A DNA stretch of 64,000 bases from Adiantum capillus-veneris (lineage: Eukaryota > Streptophyta > Polypodiopsida > Polypodiales > Pteridaceae): the NCBI GenBank assembly GCA_014529385.2, contig CM043966.1, positions 91,556,587-91,620,586 on the forward strand, in the 5' to 3' direction. Position numbers and translations under genes: made by a program. This document shows positions 11,870 to 24,187 of the stretch, one piece after another; the first letter of the stretch is position 1, and each line of letters begins with the position of its first letter. A model generated the notes under the pieces. It was given only the letters and a program-made list of their open reading frames with translations. It did not search any database and was not told the DNA's origin.

Positions 11870-13072
11870 ATTATTGAAAATCAGCTTTATAAGAGAGGAA
11901 AATATATTTAGTGCAGGATATGTGCAATGGAAAGCATGTATTTGCCGATCCTAGAGCAGGCACATGGACAGATAAGCGGAGGCCATTTCTCAGCCGGATA
12001 GGACAACAAAAGCTATCTTAGTCACTGGAATTTGGTGGCCTAGATTACACATGGATGCTGATAAATACGTTAAGAGATGTGATGATTGCCAGCGTACCAA
12101 GATACCAGTAAAGAGGGATGAGATGCCCTTAAGGCCAATGATGGGAGCCATAGAATTTTCTTAGTGGGGTATAGATTTTGTTAGACCAATTTCACCCCCT
12201 GCTTACAGAACTCACTCCCAATATATCATTGTGTCTACAGACTATCTCACTAAATGGACTGAAGCTAAATCCACACAGAAAGCCGATGCAAGGACCACTG
12301 TGCAATTTCTATATGAAAATGTCTTTGTTAGATATGGTCTACCAATAGAACTTGCCAGTGATCATGACACACATTTTATTAATGAAGTCATTGAAAAGCT
12401 TCTAGATGAATTCATGGTAGCTCACAAAAATTCTACTCTATAATATCCACAAGCTAATGGACAGGCTAAATCTTCAAATAAGACTCGATGCACTGATTTG
12501 ACAAAAATAATATCTAACTCAAGGACAGATTGGGACCAACACTTACACTCTACATTGTGGGCTTATAGGGTATCTTATAAAACATCTATTGGAACAACAC
12601 TATACAACATGGTGTTTGGTCTTAATGCTATCATGCCTATGGAGTTCCTGATCCCAACACTAAGGGTAGCTAAACACCTCAAATGGATTGGCCATGAATT
12701 GTCTTCAAGACTAGACAAACTTGAAAAGCTAGATTAGCTTCGTCTACAATGTGAAGCTTCCATCTATGCTCAAAACAGAAGGAAAAATTAATTTTTTGAT
12801 AAGCATGCACGCTCCAAAGAATTTAAAACTCGCGATCATGTCGTGGTTTATACATTGAAACAACATTCTCAAAAAACTTAAAAAGCAAGGGATGAGACCC
12901 TTTGTGATCAAAGATACATCACCAAGTAGGGCTGTCAATCTTGCTACATTGAATGGGGAAGAAATTCCTAATTGGATTAGTGGTTGTAGGCTTAAAAAGT
13001 ATCATTTACCACTAACCCAAGACATGCTTCAACAAATCCATGCGGAAAAGAAAAGATCTCAAGAAAAACAAT
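11870..13072 (+). pseudogene. Ty3/gypsy integrase (stops, catalytic Glu changed)
   Basis: The zinc-binding HHCC region reads 'GGHFS' and 'CDDCQRTK' (about 11985-12105). The catalytic core has 'WGIDFVRP' (first Asp, after a stop at about 12163), 'ELASDHDTHF' (second Asp, about 12350) and 'NGQAKSSNK' (about 12460), where the family's catalytic Glu is Lys. The C-terminal region continues through 'WAYRVSYKTS', ending near 13072 with 'NWISGCRLKKYHLP', the usual tail after gypsy integrase. At least five stops show that it is dead. Confidence 0.83.
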
Positions 13073-13149
13073 GAATAGTCAAAGAAGCTCACTGAGACGA
13101 GGCAAAGGAGTGCATGGCAAAAAGAAAGCTTCTACGACAACAACAACAA

Positions 13150-13500
13150 CAACAGGGACAACCTCTATAGATCAATGTAATCAAAGTGATAGAGTTTAAA
13201 GAAGAGCATACAATATATCCAATAATCAAAGTCAATCTTGGAGGTAATCAAGTGGAGGCCATAGCAATCCTAGATTCAGGAGCTCAAGGAAATCTTGTTT
13301 CCTATAGCCTATATAAACAGCTTGCACTTGAGGACAAACTAAAGCCAACACAATAAGCCCTTCAAAGCTATTCGGAGCATTTAATCAAGGCAATGGAATG
13401 GACAATAATAATGGTACAGATTAATGAATATGCCTATTCACATATGTTTTATGTGGTAGAGGATAAGCCATCACAACATCCATTACTATTGGGTTAGCCA
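13150..13500 (+). pseudogene. Retropepsin-like aspartic protease fragment downstream of integrase
   Basis: In one frame the sequence reads '...VEAIAILDSGAQGNLVS...' at about 13253-13305. The DSGA catalytic motif of LTR-element proteases is preceded by a beta-rich 'IIKVNLGGN' segment and followed by 'HPLLLG' near 13480, which resembles the second conserved flap-to-end block. In gypsy elements protease precedes RT and integrase; here it follows integrase by only about 80 bp, with a (CAA)n stretch between. It is probably a piece of a second element or a rearranged copy. Two stops occur. Confidence 0.6.
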
Positions 13501-14597
13501 TACTAGAGATAATATATTGTACAGATTGATTGAAGATTTGATACAATAAACATTCAACATGCTGCATACAACCAATCAAGAAGTTCTATTTGCTGCAAAA
13601 CAAAAAGAAGAGCAACTATCAGTTATGGACTTAAAAGTTAAGGGAAAACAACCCTTTGTTATGACAATTCAACATGTATTCCAAAGAGAAAATCAAAGGA
13701 GATTACTACTACACAATTGAGCTATGTCAGCAAAACCCTCGAAGCAACATCCACCAAGGAATTCATCCACAATACCTAATCAAGTCTAGGTTAAGAAGGT
13801 AGTGGTTCCACAATTTCAGCAGACCAAGATTAAAGCTACCTCAACAAAGACAAATGATAAACCTCGGGAACAAATCACATAGTATGTTACAAAGGTGTGG
13901 GTGCCAAAGCAATTCCTTGCTACTCAAGGTCTTCATAAACAAATCTAGATTCCAAAGTGACACAACAAGGAACTCCCTTGAGTACAAACCCGTCAAATCA
14001 AACCCCAACCACAGCCATATCAACCACAACACAATGTTAAGGGGATTTGGGTTCCCAAGAAATTATGGCAAACTCCAAAAAATCCAACTCAAATTTGAGC
14101 ATTTAAACAAAATAAGTGTGCCACCACCAACTACAAAACAGACCAGTAGTACAAGGGCATCCATTGTCAATAAAATAGCGAGCGGCACATTTAGAATGAT
14201 TATTATTTCACTACTCTAAAATAGGTTATGCCAAAATAGGAAACCTCAACATTGAATGCCAATAAACATCTTGCTTATACCCTTTTCTTGCACAACATTA
14301 ATATTTCCATGCATTGATTGAGTATGCATATAGGGCCACATTACATGTCCTACATTAGCACAAGCACAATTTTTTGATACCCATGCACAACACATACCCT
14401 AGGCCAATACACCGTCGTCAGGGAGGACTCCAACTAGGAGGGGGGAGGCTTAAAACCCGACATACTTAAAAAGCACTGTTTTAATATTTGTGATTCTTGT
14501 TGCGTTTGATTGCGGAAATTTGTAGTAAACAAAGTATATATGTCCTTATCTAGCATGGTTCTATAGAGGTATGAGGACAAATGACAAAAATGAGCCT

Positions 14598-14601
<4 letters not shown>
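13501..14601 (+). other. Decayed retroelement-derived sequence, no intact gene
   Basis: Short Gln/Pro/Lys-rich frames with repeated 'VWVPK'/'IWVPK'-type peptides (about 13895-14070) look like the linker between Gag and protease of plant retroelements. No catalytic motif is visible. Confidence 0.35.

Positions 14602-14673
<72 letters not shown>
14602..14673. repeat. (GT)n microsatellite
   Basis: Uninterrupted GT repeats. The Cys-Val and His-Thr frames over it are repeat products. Confidence 0.97.
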
Positions 14674-14677
<4 letters not shown>

Positions 14678-17600
14678 AAAAATAGCAATTTTTATGAAAA
14701 AAAATGGAGCAATCCAACCAAAAATATTACAAATGAATGTACATATCGGTTTATCATGTTAATTTTTATTTACTGGTATTTTTTGGTTAATTTAGCTATT
14801 CTCCTTTTGTTTTTGTTAATTTTTTGTAGAAAAACAAAGCAAACTAGAAAAAAAGACAAAAGAAAAAAATATACGAGTGATCAACAACAAGTCAAGGGCA
14901 ACATATGGTGAAGCCGGGGTGCAATTATAAAAATGTCTCGGAAAGCCCTATCCGACTAGTTTTTGGACAAAATGACAAATTTTCCAGAAATGGAGCAAAC
15001 AGAGTCTAGACGGAGAAATTATTGAGCCTAAGGTGCATTTGTGAGACGAGGTAGGAGCAATGTCAAATTTTATGGTGGCAAGTGGCTCGGGGACCCCCGA
15101 GATAAGATATTTTGGGCCCAATTATTACCTCATTTCTACTATACATAGTGAGAGAAGAGCTTGAGAGACCTAGAGTGCATGGAACTTCTATGGGTTTGTA
15201 CGACACGCACGGGACACCAGCCGGTGCCAGACATGAGAGGTAGGCTCATTACCATGTGCTCTTCTTGTTCTATTGTAACTTCAGAGGCAAAAACTCATGA
15301 AAGCGGCAATACAACATCATCGGGAACGGACCAAAACAAGATCGTAACTCAACAACCACTAACTCAATAGCTACAAGATGTGATAGGGGGTTAATCCTAG
15401 GCTAGAGGAGCAAGGAAAAACCTAACTTCTCAGACCCTGCAAGAATCCAATCAGGGACATTACAGAAAAAAGGCACGAAACTTCATGAAGAGATGCTTCT
15501 CAAGAATGTCAACAAGCTTGCATAACTTTCTCCATGATCAATCATAAAAATTTGGCCCAAAACATCAAGCTAGGCTTTGGACACGCAAAACGTCATTTGG
15601 CTCTCACGACCAAATGATACGTTTGTTTTGCCACCATACTTCACGAGCATCATCGAAATACCATCAACAACCAAAAAATATAGTCAAGCATAAAGGAAAA
15701 CTGTTGCAGATCATCTCCAGACAAAAAGACACATTTTGAGCGAGAAATCACCAAAATGTTATTTGTAAGGCCAAATGCTACACTAAAGCCATCGAAAGGT
15801 TCCCTATAACATCTACAAGCTTGGGTGATCGAGCTCAAGACATAATCGCAAAAGGTTATCTCCAAATGCAAAAATTCATGTCAAAGTTAGAAATACCAAA
15901 CATGGAGTTTCTAAGCTAACCTAGTGAATTTTAAAGTTGAACCAGAGCTACAAGGGCTAAAGGCACTAGCACACATCTTCCCAATGCATCAAAACCAGAT
16001 TTTTGCAACATAGACATCATATGTCTAGCTGCCATTTTTACACATGCAAGTGATTATTTTTCCACACTAGCCCTTTCATTATGCTCAGTACAACTCACAT
16101 ACCAAGTCTAATGCAATTTGGACCATGTGAAGCCATCATGTAGCCAAAAACCACATAGTTAGAGTCCTCGGGCAAAATAAGGCCTTATCCATAGAAAGGG
16201 TACTCTAAACTCAGAGAAATTGGACACAAGGCATGCACCTAGCATATACATCATACCCTAATGCTCAAATATTCTTCCTACAATCATACGTGTATGATGT
16301 CTAGACCTATCAAAAAGAGGTTCTATCAACATTCTGGTATCCAGATTTCAATATCATGGCATATATAGCTTCTACACCAAGTTTGGGCGAAATTGGGCAT
16401 GTTTTGATCATTATCTACCTCATTTTGCAAATCAAAGAGTCTAAAACAGCTTTATAATATTGGGCACTTGAATCCTTATCCAAATTCATTTTTGAACACA
16501 TCAAAGCAATGCACACATCATGAGCAAGCTATACATCAAGTTTGAGCCAAAAAAGCCAACATAGACATCATAGCGTATGATGTCTAAACCCTTAAATTTG
16601 ACATGCTACAATATTTTTAAAGTCACCAGCACTTTTATCACATCCTTATGTGATTTCCAACCAACTCTCATCATGTTTAGGCCTCATTTGACCTAATTAT
16701 ACCCATGTGGAAAAAATCTAGACATACAAACATCATTCATGGATTTTGGTATCCAAAAACAATCCCAATTTCAAATCTAAGCTGTACACTCCATGATCAT
16801 GCTATGGACATCCTACCCTATAAGTTTCAAGCTGCTTACAAACAAAAGACATTATATGCATATGATATACCAAGGTGTTATTGCCCACCTGAGGAGGTTT
16901 TATTCTACCCTATGCTTTTACCATATGCCCATGAGTCTATCTACCAAGTTTCAAGAAACTTGAACCTCATATAACCCAAATGCACCCAATTTACCATTTT
17001 AGAGTTCACAAAAGAGGTGACAAGCCAAAGAGGCAACAAGAGGAGATAAGGAGGTACAATAGCATTTGGCAAACCTAAGATAAGAGGTAGAGCAAGCACG
17101 AGGCCAACCTACAGATCCACGTCGAAGGGGCTCTAGGATCAACACCCAACAAGAGCCTATGGAGTTCCTAAAAAGTTCAGAAGAACCCATATTGGTGGAG
17201 CTACCTTTACAAATCCAAGAAGAAAGGTTCTCGCTGCTGAAGCGGAGGCTGGCCTCTATAGTTTAATAGAGAAAGCAACTAAAGACAATGCAAAAGCTTC
17301 CATAGAGTGGGAACAAAGGATGATACACTCTGTGGGTGTCCTGATGCTTGACACAAATGTAATCAAAGAGAAGTAGATGCAGCTATCCCTTCCCTAACCA
17401 TTACTCAAGTATGAAGTGATGTCAATGAAAAAGTGCATCTAGACAAAGGAGACAACACCTCTCTTCTATGGAAACATCAAAGATTAAGAAGCCTACAAAA
17501 TGATACTAGATTCACAGCCCAAATGGAAAAAAGGTTGGCTCTCCAAGTACCCAACATACCTTGTATGTCTGGTTGATACACCAAAATCAGTAAGAAATGA

Positions 17601-17949
17601 TGTTTCTTCTCGTCCTGTGCCAAAAAATAGAACTTAGAAGGATCACTCCAGGTTATTGGAGAAACATACCAACTGGCTTTATCGAGGTGTTCGCGCCGCA
17701 TAAAGCCACGAACTCGAGTCTAGTATCAACGGGCAACATGCTCCATGAGCTGGCTTACAACCTCTCCACTCAACCATCACCACAAGTGCTACATCATTTC
17801 TACCAGAGAGTGATTTTTTTACTAAGTTATCACATGCAGACGTTTTAAAAAAAACTTCATATAGGTTTTTTCACTTACGATAGTGCCCATATTCAACCCA
17901 AAGACCCACCAAAGACAAGACCCGTCATCTCAAGGATGACATAGATGCA
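14674..17949 (+). other. Coding-poor interior of an unclassified LTR element
   Basis: No domain is recognisable. The stretch ends at a polypurine tract and LTR start (17950-17961), so at least its right part belongs to an LTR element. Only short frames are present, broken by stops. It includes the hairpin-bearing repeats at about 15990-16875, listed separately. The left end of the element was not found. Confidence 0.4.
15990..16875. repeat. Degenerate ~280-bp repeats, each with a palindromic core
   Basis: Palindromic motifs recur at about 16013, 16284, 16564 and 16850, spacings near 270-285 bp. The clearest is at 16564-16586: arms AGACATCATA and TATGATGTCT separated by GCG. Between cores the sequence is only loosely alike ('AAGTTTGxGCxAAA' segments). 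The spacing and cores are seen directly; the tandem-repeat interpretation is inference. Confidence 0.4.
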
Positions 17950-18141
17950 AAGGGGGGGAGTGTTGATGCCTTAACATGTGAACCTACACCATTTTTGTAT
18001 TATTTATTTTGATAAGAATCATGATACTTTGTAAGGGTTAAGAGATCATTTTTGGTGGGAATGAGCCTCTAAGGAGGAATTTTAACCCTAAGTAACTTTT
18101 GAATTAATAAAACTATTACGTTCATTGTGCCCTATCTGTGT

Positions 18142-18240
<99 letters not shown>

Positions 18241-18400
18241 GGATTATCTATTTTCTATGTGCACTACGGAGAATCCATTGCAAAGTCAACACCACCAACA
18301 AATTAGCAATATAGAGGGCTATGCTCCAATGCCAAGCTTGCAACATTTTGGCTCTGTTGTGAGGCAAGCTCCCACAAGCTTCCAAGTGGGTTATCTTGCC
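17950..18400 (+). mobile_element. Polypurine tract and LTR start of an unclassified element
   Basis: AAAGGGGGGGAG at 17949-17960 is followed by TGTTGATGCC at 17961, a typical tract-plus-LTR junction. Inside, AATAAA lies at about 18104-18109 and a long GA microsatellite follows. No second LTR copy was found, so the right end is a guess. Confidence 0.55.
18145..18240. repeat. (GA)n microsatellite
   Basis: GA repeats with one GATA interruption near 18218, inside the presumed LTR starting at 17961. Confidence 0.95.
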
Positions 18401-18829
18401 TGATGGATTCAGAGTGAGTAGAGATCCATGTTAATTCATACCTGAAAAAAAACAGTGGCATGTAATACATTGTCTGTCTTCATACACGTTTGCTGAATGG
18501 AGTGGTTATAGGCAAGGTATTGGGTTAGAGTCCATAGGGTAGTGACCTCTTGTTAATATAGTGTACCCTATGTTCTGTGGTGTTTTGAGCACATTTGGTC
18601 TTGATTTGGAGAGTGTGAGCGTGTGGGTTGAGTTGCATTCATGAGCACATAGGATGTCTAGATTTGATTTCCTCGAGTAGTGATTGTCTTAGAAGGCCGA
18701 GTAGGTAATTTAAAACAATCCATTTGTTTCTATGCGCCTACGGGTCGAGCTTCGTCCTTGAATGACATTTAGTTTGTTGGCCTTGTTATCATTGTGCTAG
18801 CATCAGCTCGTAGCATATCTTCCAACATG

Positions 18830-19330
18830 TGGTGATATGCATATATGTGGATGAATTGATTGCTAGAAAAGATAATATGGCTAAAGTAGATGGTGTGCAT
18901 GATCTTCTTATGCACGAATTTGAGACGAAAGATTTGGAAGACTACGATATTTCCTGAGCATTGAAATTATTCACACAGAAGAGGGTGTATGGCTGTCACA
19001 AAGGCAATATGCTTTGGATATGTTGAAAAAGTATGGTATGGCTGATTTTAAGCCAATTACAATGCCTTTAGATAAGGATTTGAAGTTGGAAAATGATGTA
19101 GGTTAAGTGATTGAGAATACTACTATGTATAGGAAGATTGTGAGCAGCTTGATCTACTTGACTATCTCACGTCCAGACTTGAGCTACACAGTTGGATTGG
19201 TGAGTCAGTTTATGCAGTCTCCCAGAAAACCACATTTGGATGTGGTGAGGTGCAATTTACTCTATGTGAGTGCCACATCAGATTATGCACTCTTTTATAG
19301 GATTGATGTGGACTTGTAGCTCTATGGCTA
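18830..19330 (+). pseudogene. Copia RT C-terminal fragment
   Basis: The fragment reads 'ICIYVDELIA' (the catalytic YVDD appears as YVDE, about 18855), then 'FETKDLG', 'TEEGVWLSQ', and after a stop 'YRKIVSSLIYLTISRPDLSYTVGLVSQFM' split over 19126-19215, the standard end of copia RT. It contains a frame change near 18950 and a TAG. No LTR, Gag or RNase H belongs to it nearby, so it is an isolated scrap from a lineage different from the copia at 5791-10064. Confidence 0.82.
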
Positions 19331-19479
19331 CACATATGCACTGATTGTCAAGAAATTGAGTTTGACTTGATAATCTTGCTCAAATTAAGTTTTGACCTAA
19401 TTCAGAGGCTTAGTTTAAATTTTTTAACATGTGTGTATGCTCAGATGATAAAAAATATGCTAAAACTTGCCAAAAGGAA

Positions 19480-20080
19480 ATAGTCACGATTATTTTTGTC
19501 CAATTTTCAATTTTTTTTGCGCCAACCAAGCATACCACAAGTTCTATCATGTTGTATTGAGCACATATATCAAATATGGTAAGATTTGGATCTATAAAGT
19601 GAGAATTGTGGCCAGATTTGTAAAGTCAGCCTGCAGACACAAAATTGTTGACAAATTGAGCAGAGTTTATCCAAACTTGGTGAAACTTGGCTAGGGAGCT
19701 TAAGTTGAGTTGATTTACCTATTTGTATCAACATTTTGGCTAAAAGTAAAAATTCTCAAAAGTAAATCATCGTGATTATTTACATCTGCTCTAGAATTGA
19801 GAATTTTTGCACAATTGAATATACCACAAGGTCAAGTATATCAAGTAGACTCCACATATCAAATTTGATGAAATTTGGATCACAAAAGTGAGACTTAAGC
19901 CAGATTCTTGGAAGTTGAGTCTGTGGACACTAAACAGTTGATAACTTGGACAAATTTTGTTCAAACTCAGTGAAACTTGTCCAGAGACTACAACAAGGTG
20001 TCTATATAGCAAAACAATTCTAAAAAGTGAGAAAATTTGAGAAAAGTAAATAATCAAATTATTTACTTTTGAGCCCAAAG
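19480..20080. repeat. Two degenerate ~284-bp tandem units with AT-rich palindromic core
   Basis: The unit beginning near 19484 (CACGATTATTTTT, 'ACCACAAG', 'GATTTGGAT', 'GTCAGCCTGCAGACAC', 'GTGAAACTTG') recurs near 19768 with the same order of landmarks ('CGTGATTATTT', 'ACCACAAGG', 'ATTTGGATCA', 'GAGTCTGTGGACAC', 'GTGAAACTTG'). A third core lies at about 20048 (AAATAATCAAATTATTT). A single related copy of the core lies at about 35062. No coding signal. Confidence 0.6.
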
Positions 20081-20874
20081 ACAAATTTTGTACTTTTGAG
20101 CTTGTACGGTGTTAAAACAGCATAATACAATGCCACTGGTCAAGTTTGAATTCCACCGGGTCCAAATTAGTACATGTTAACTCAGTTTCTAGGTTGCAGA
20201 TTAGTCCTTTAGATCTTTGAAAAGGTAGAAATTGGAAATCTCATTTGCTGACTCACTTAGCTCAGATTGAAGTGATATACAAAGACCAATCCCAATAGTA
20301 AGCAAAAATTGAGTCTTTGAGAGAAAACAGCTAACTTGGTTAAAACTGACACGAGAACCGGCATGTAGGCAAAGAATTGAGAGCTTGACAAGATTTGAAT
20401 TCAAGTCAAGTGGAAAATGGATAACAATTCAATCCGACAGTAAGTACTCTATCCAAGGCTTCAAAAGTCTATATGAAACTTAGATCTGGTCGTATACTAG
20501 CAAACAAAGGCATACTTGGAGAGACTGCTAGTAGGGGAGGAGAGTGTGAATCAAGGTGATCACTTGGGCACTATCTTAGAAAGAGTCTCAGACACTTATT
20601 CCGACTCAGCATCTGAAATGTCTTCCTATTCAACTCAGTCAAGAACCGGAAGAACAATGTGTTATAAGCACATACTCACCTTTTATAAGACTAATGTCCA
20701 TGGAGCTCAGGTTTACGTGGACTCTAATGAAGAGTATGCCATTTGCATTGATGACCATGACATAGATTTTAAAGAGTAAATCAAAGCAAAAAAACAAGGA
20801 AAAATACATATGGATAAAAACGGAACTATGTAAAAATTGAAAATCTTGATGTGATAGACAAATTTGATATAATA
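20081..20874. other. No gene seen
   Basis: An open frame at 20516-20779 lacks an ATG start and any recognisable domain. Nothing else stands out before the satellite. Confidence 0.5.
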
Positions 20875-21984
20875 GCAACCTATGGCCCTTGACCTTATAC
20901 ATTGGCACCTTATGGCCCATAGGATCTCACTCTAGGGCCCTAGGGCCAAAGGGTGGACTATGTTTCAATGTTAAAGCTCATAAAGATCCTTTGGGCCCTT
21001 GAGCTTATACATTGATACCCTATGTCCAAAAGGCATGGGGTCTCACATCATACTAAAGAGGAACCTATGACCCTAAGGGTAAAGGATGGCCTAGGGTTCA
21101 ATGTAGAAGCTCTCAGAGAGAATTTGGGCCGTTTAAGGGCACCAACATATGCACTATAGTAGCCCGATGTCCCTAGGACCATAGGATCTCTATTTGCAAT
21201 AGAGAGAAACCTATGGCCCTTGAGCTTATGCATTGGCACCCTATGGCCCTAGGTCCATAGGATCTCTCATTGGAATAAAGGAAAACAACCTATGGCCCTT
21301 GACCTTATACATTATCACCTTATGGCACTAAGTTGATATATGATCTCACATCATACTAAAAGGCACTCTATGGCCCTAGGGCCATGGGGTGGAATATGTG
21401 TCAATGTAGAAGCTCTCAAAGAGCCTTTAGGCCCTTGATCTTATACATTGGTACCCTATGGCACTAAGGCCATAGGGTCTCACATCATACTAGAGAGTAA
21501 CTCGTGGCCTTAAGGCTAGGGGATGGCCAAGGGGTCAATGTAAAATCTCTTAAAGAGCATTTGAGCCATTCAAAGGCACCAACATATGCACTATGGTAGC
21601 TCTTAATAAGCATTTGGGCCATTCAAGTGCAGCAACATATGCACTATGGTAGCCCTATGGCCGTATGAACATTGGATCTCTATTTGTAATAGAGAGCAAC
21701 CTATGGCCCTTGAGCTTTTGCATTGGCACCCTGTGGCCCTAGGTCCATAGGATCTCTCTTCGGAATAGAGGGAAACAACCTATGGCTCTAAACCTTATAC
21801 ATTGGCAACTTAGGGCCCTAAGTCCATAGGATCTCACATCATACGAAAGGGAAGTCTATGGCCCTAGGGCCATAGGGTAGACTATGTTTCAATGTTAAAG
21901 ATCTTAAAGATCCTTTGGGCCCCCGAGCTTATACATTGGTAACCTATGGTCCTTAGACACAGGGTATCACATCATACTAGAGAG
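20875..21984 (-). repeat. Palindrome-rich satellite block, reverse orientation
   Basis: This is the reverse complement of the satellite at 36472-39924: blocks such as 'TCAATGTAGAAGCTCT' and 'ACCAACATATGCACTA' appear as the complement of that array's 'AGAGCTTCTACATTGA' and 'TAGTGCATATGTTGGT'. About two units are present. A perfect 20-bp palindrome occurs at 21856-21875. The block ends at the copia LTR at about 21985. Confidence 0.88.
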
Positions 21985-22163
21985 GAACAAGGAGAGATGC
22001 TAAGAGAAAGATAAAAAGAGAGAGCTTGAGCAAGCATTCACACACATATACACACAAAGATGGAGACGAAGAGACTGTACTTCTTCTTCTTCACTAACTC
22101 AAGATAAGAGGTCTACAAAACATAAGGGGAAAATACAACATAAAGTGAAAACTAGTAGAACAG
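21985..22163 (-). mobile_element. Minus-strand copia LTR, 3' part (split)
   Basis: This fills the gap between the satellite and the 22164 element. The other half lies at 32636-32830. The element at 22164-32635 inserted into it, leaving ACAG on both sides (22160-22163 and 32636-32639). On the minus strand it has the CT-rich look of copia R/U5. Confidence 0.5.
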
Positions 22164-22752
22164 TGTCGTGCAGCTCCACTGCCATGAAGGAAAAAAGAGA
22201 AGAGAAAATGCAAGGTAAGCTTCTTTGAAACCTACACATTTATTGAGCAGTGATCAAGGCTTTTTAACATGCCAAGTTTAATGATTAATGTATGCCAGAT
22301 GCAGCTTTAAAGGGCCAAAACATGCCTGAATGATGCTAAAAAGTGCTATGCTTGAAGTGGACACGGATGGGATATTATGATCTAGAACTAGAGTGCTTGA
22401 AGTGCTCTACCGGCCTGTCTTTACGGCTCATCAATTGGAGCTACGGTGAAGAAGTTGTGGCAGTTTGAAGTTTCAGATAATTGCACATCCGTATCGGATT
22501 GGGCAACTGTAGCTGAGGTGACAGAAATGAAATGAATACACGGACCTGAAGTGATCACTTTGTGGAGCACGTCGGTCCTTTCAGATCACTGATCAGAGTT
22601 ACGGTTGCCAAGATATTGGTCGTTAAAGATTCACCGGGGATCGGTTCCGTACCAGTCCGGTCGGCTCGCTTGGTGTCTCAGCTAGGAGGTTTTATCTTTC
22701 GTCCAGGTTTTGGAATGCATGGATCACTAATTTCTTTGAGGAGTATCATGTT

Positions 22753-23007
22753 CGAAATGTCGTCTCTTGGAATGCAATGATTGCGGGATAAACCTAACTG
22801 AATTAGGGCCAGGAAGCTGGCTATTTTCAACAAATGCAAAGACGGGACAACTCTCCAAATGCAATCACTTACACTTGGATCTAGCACGCTTGTGGCAAGG
22901 TCCCCAACACTAAAATGGGCAATAAAACTCTCAATGATAATGTCGGTCGAGGGCGGCTGCAGAAAGATGTTGATGGCAATGCTTTAATTGATATGTATGC
23001 CAAATGG
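22753..23007 (+). pseudogene. PPR-protein gene fragment captured in the LTR
   Basis: PPR proteins bind organellar RNA through arrays of about 35-residue helical repeats. One continuous frame reads 'RNVVSWNAMIAG', then 'GQEAGYFQQMQ', 'NSPNAITYTWI', 'HACGKV', 'DVDGNALIDMYAK'. These are the signature blocks, in correct order and spacing, of one complete and parts of two neighbouring repeats of a PLS-class plant PPR protein. Four stop codons interrupt it but there is no frameshift. It lies inside the LTR with no promoter or intron evidence of its own, so it is a captured fragment. The other LTR carries the matching copy. Confidence 0.85.
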
Positions 23008-23673
23008 GCTGCCCTTTAAGGGCCACCCACCCAAGCTTAAAAGGATTGGCCGCCCAAAGGCTCATCATAGGCCGCCTACTTGATTAAGTGGCACTATGGC
23101 CGCCCACTAAGGAAAAGGCCGCCCGCCCAAGCCAATTAGATGGCCACCCAATGGGAAGTTTGGGGAGGGCGTTAAGTAGGAAAAGGAGAGAAAATAAGAA
23201 GGCATGGTGGGCAGATGACAAGGGTAGAGCGCAGGGGGGAAAGGGAGACTCGCACCAGCAACAGGAAGCATTAGATGATGTCGAGCAAGAATGGAAACAG
23301 GTACATCTCGCCAAGGCACAAATTTCTCGGCCCGCTCCTATTGAATTTCACACGTCGACGTCTGACGGATGCCACATCATCACTAACATTCACGTGCCAC
23401 ATCAGTCATGGCACCGTGACTGATGGGCAAGACAAAAATAGCAAATATATTTAGAGGAAGTGGGGGAAAGCATCGAAGGCAATAAGGGAGGAAGAAGAAC
23501 AAGGAGGAACGGGTTTTTCTATGGCTCGCAGAGACAAGGCAAAAGCACTCTCTCTCTCTCTCTCCCTCGTCCTCCGGGATCATAGAAGCAAGGGCTCTTC
23601 CTCTCGCTCTTGGCTCATCGTCGGGGCTACTACAAAGCAAGCAAGGCGAGGAGCTTGAACAAGAAGGAAAGTT

Positions 23674-23675
<2 letters not shown>

Positions 23676-23753
<78 letters not shown>
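23676..23753. repeat. (CT)n microsatellite in the 5' LTR
   Basis: About 78 bp of CT; the corresponding place in the 3' LTR (32172-32213) has about 42 bp. Confidence 0.96.
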
Positions 23754-23756
<3 letters not shown>

Positions 23757-24169
23757 CAAGGGAACCTCTCTCTCGTTCTTGAGCTCAGAGGCAAGAAGGA
23801 ATTTGAAGATAGTGACTGAAGACATATCAAGCAGATGATCTAAGAAAACCGGCACATTAGGATTTTGTTCGTCAGTGGCAACTTAAATTAGTTATTTCTT
23901 TTTTATGAATCACGGAGCCGTTAACAGCCCGGGTAATTGTAACGAGAGCCTAAACTCCTTGATTTCAGTGAACCTAAGTGTCAGTGTTGTTAACAGTCTG
24001 ACTTGGCTATTGCCAACAAAATGTACTCAGAGCTTAAATGGATTAATTGAAGGTTACGGTGATTGACAGATCCTTTTTCACTTGTTGTTCTTGTTCTCTT
24101 GACACCTCGCACAGCTAGAGACTGGCGCCTGCCTGGCTCACGTTTTGAACCCATATCCCCCGACATCTT

Positions 24170-24187
24170 TGGTGAACCCGATGCGAA
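24170..24187 (+). promoter_or_regulatory. Presumed primer-binding site
   Basis: TGGTGAACCCGATGCG begins five bases after the LTR end, where a tRNA primer site is expected, and has the usual TGG start. The matching tRNA is not assigned. Confidence 0.5.

Larger units (their letters stand above)
22164..24165 (+). mobile_element. 5' LTR (about 2.0 kb) of the 22164-32635 element
   Basis: It aligns along its length with 30666-32635. It contains a PPR-like segment (22753-23007), a region of 'GGCCGCC' blocks (about 23040-23130) and a CT microsatellite (23676-23753). The primer-site position follows directly. Confidence 0.9.

Noticed and set aside
10400-13500. Endogenous pararetrovirus
   Set aside because: An LTR-type integrase is present, and no movement-protein or coat-protein region is recognisable; ordinary gypsy remnants explain it.
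14434-14911. His-Thr and Cys-Val frames
   Set aside because: Products of the GT microsatellite at 14602-14673.
20516-20779. 87-codon open frame as a gene
   Set aside because: It lacks an ATG start and any recognisable domain.
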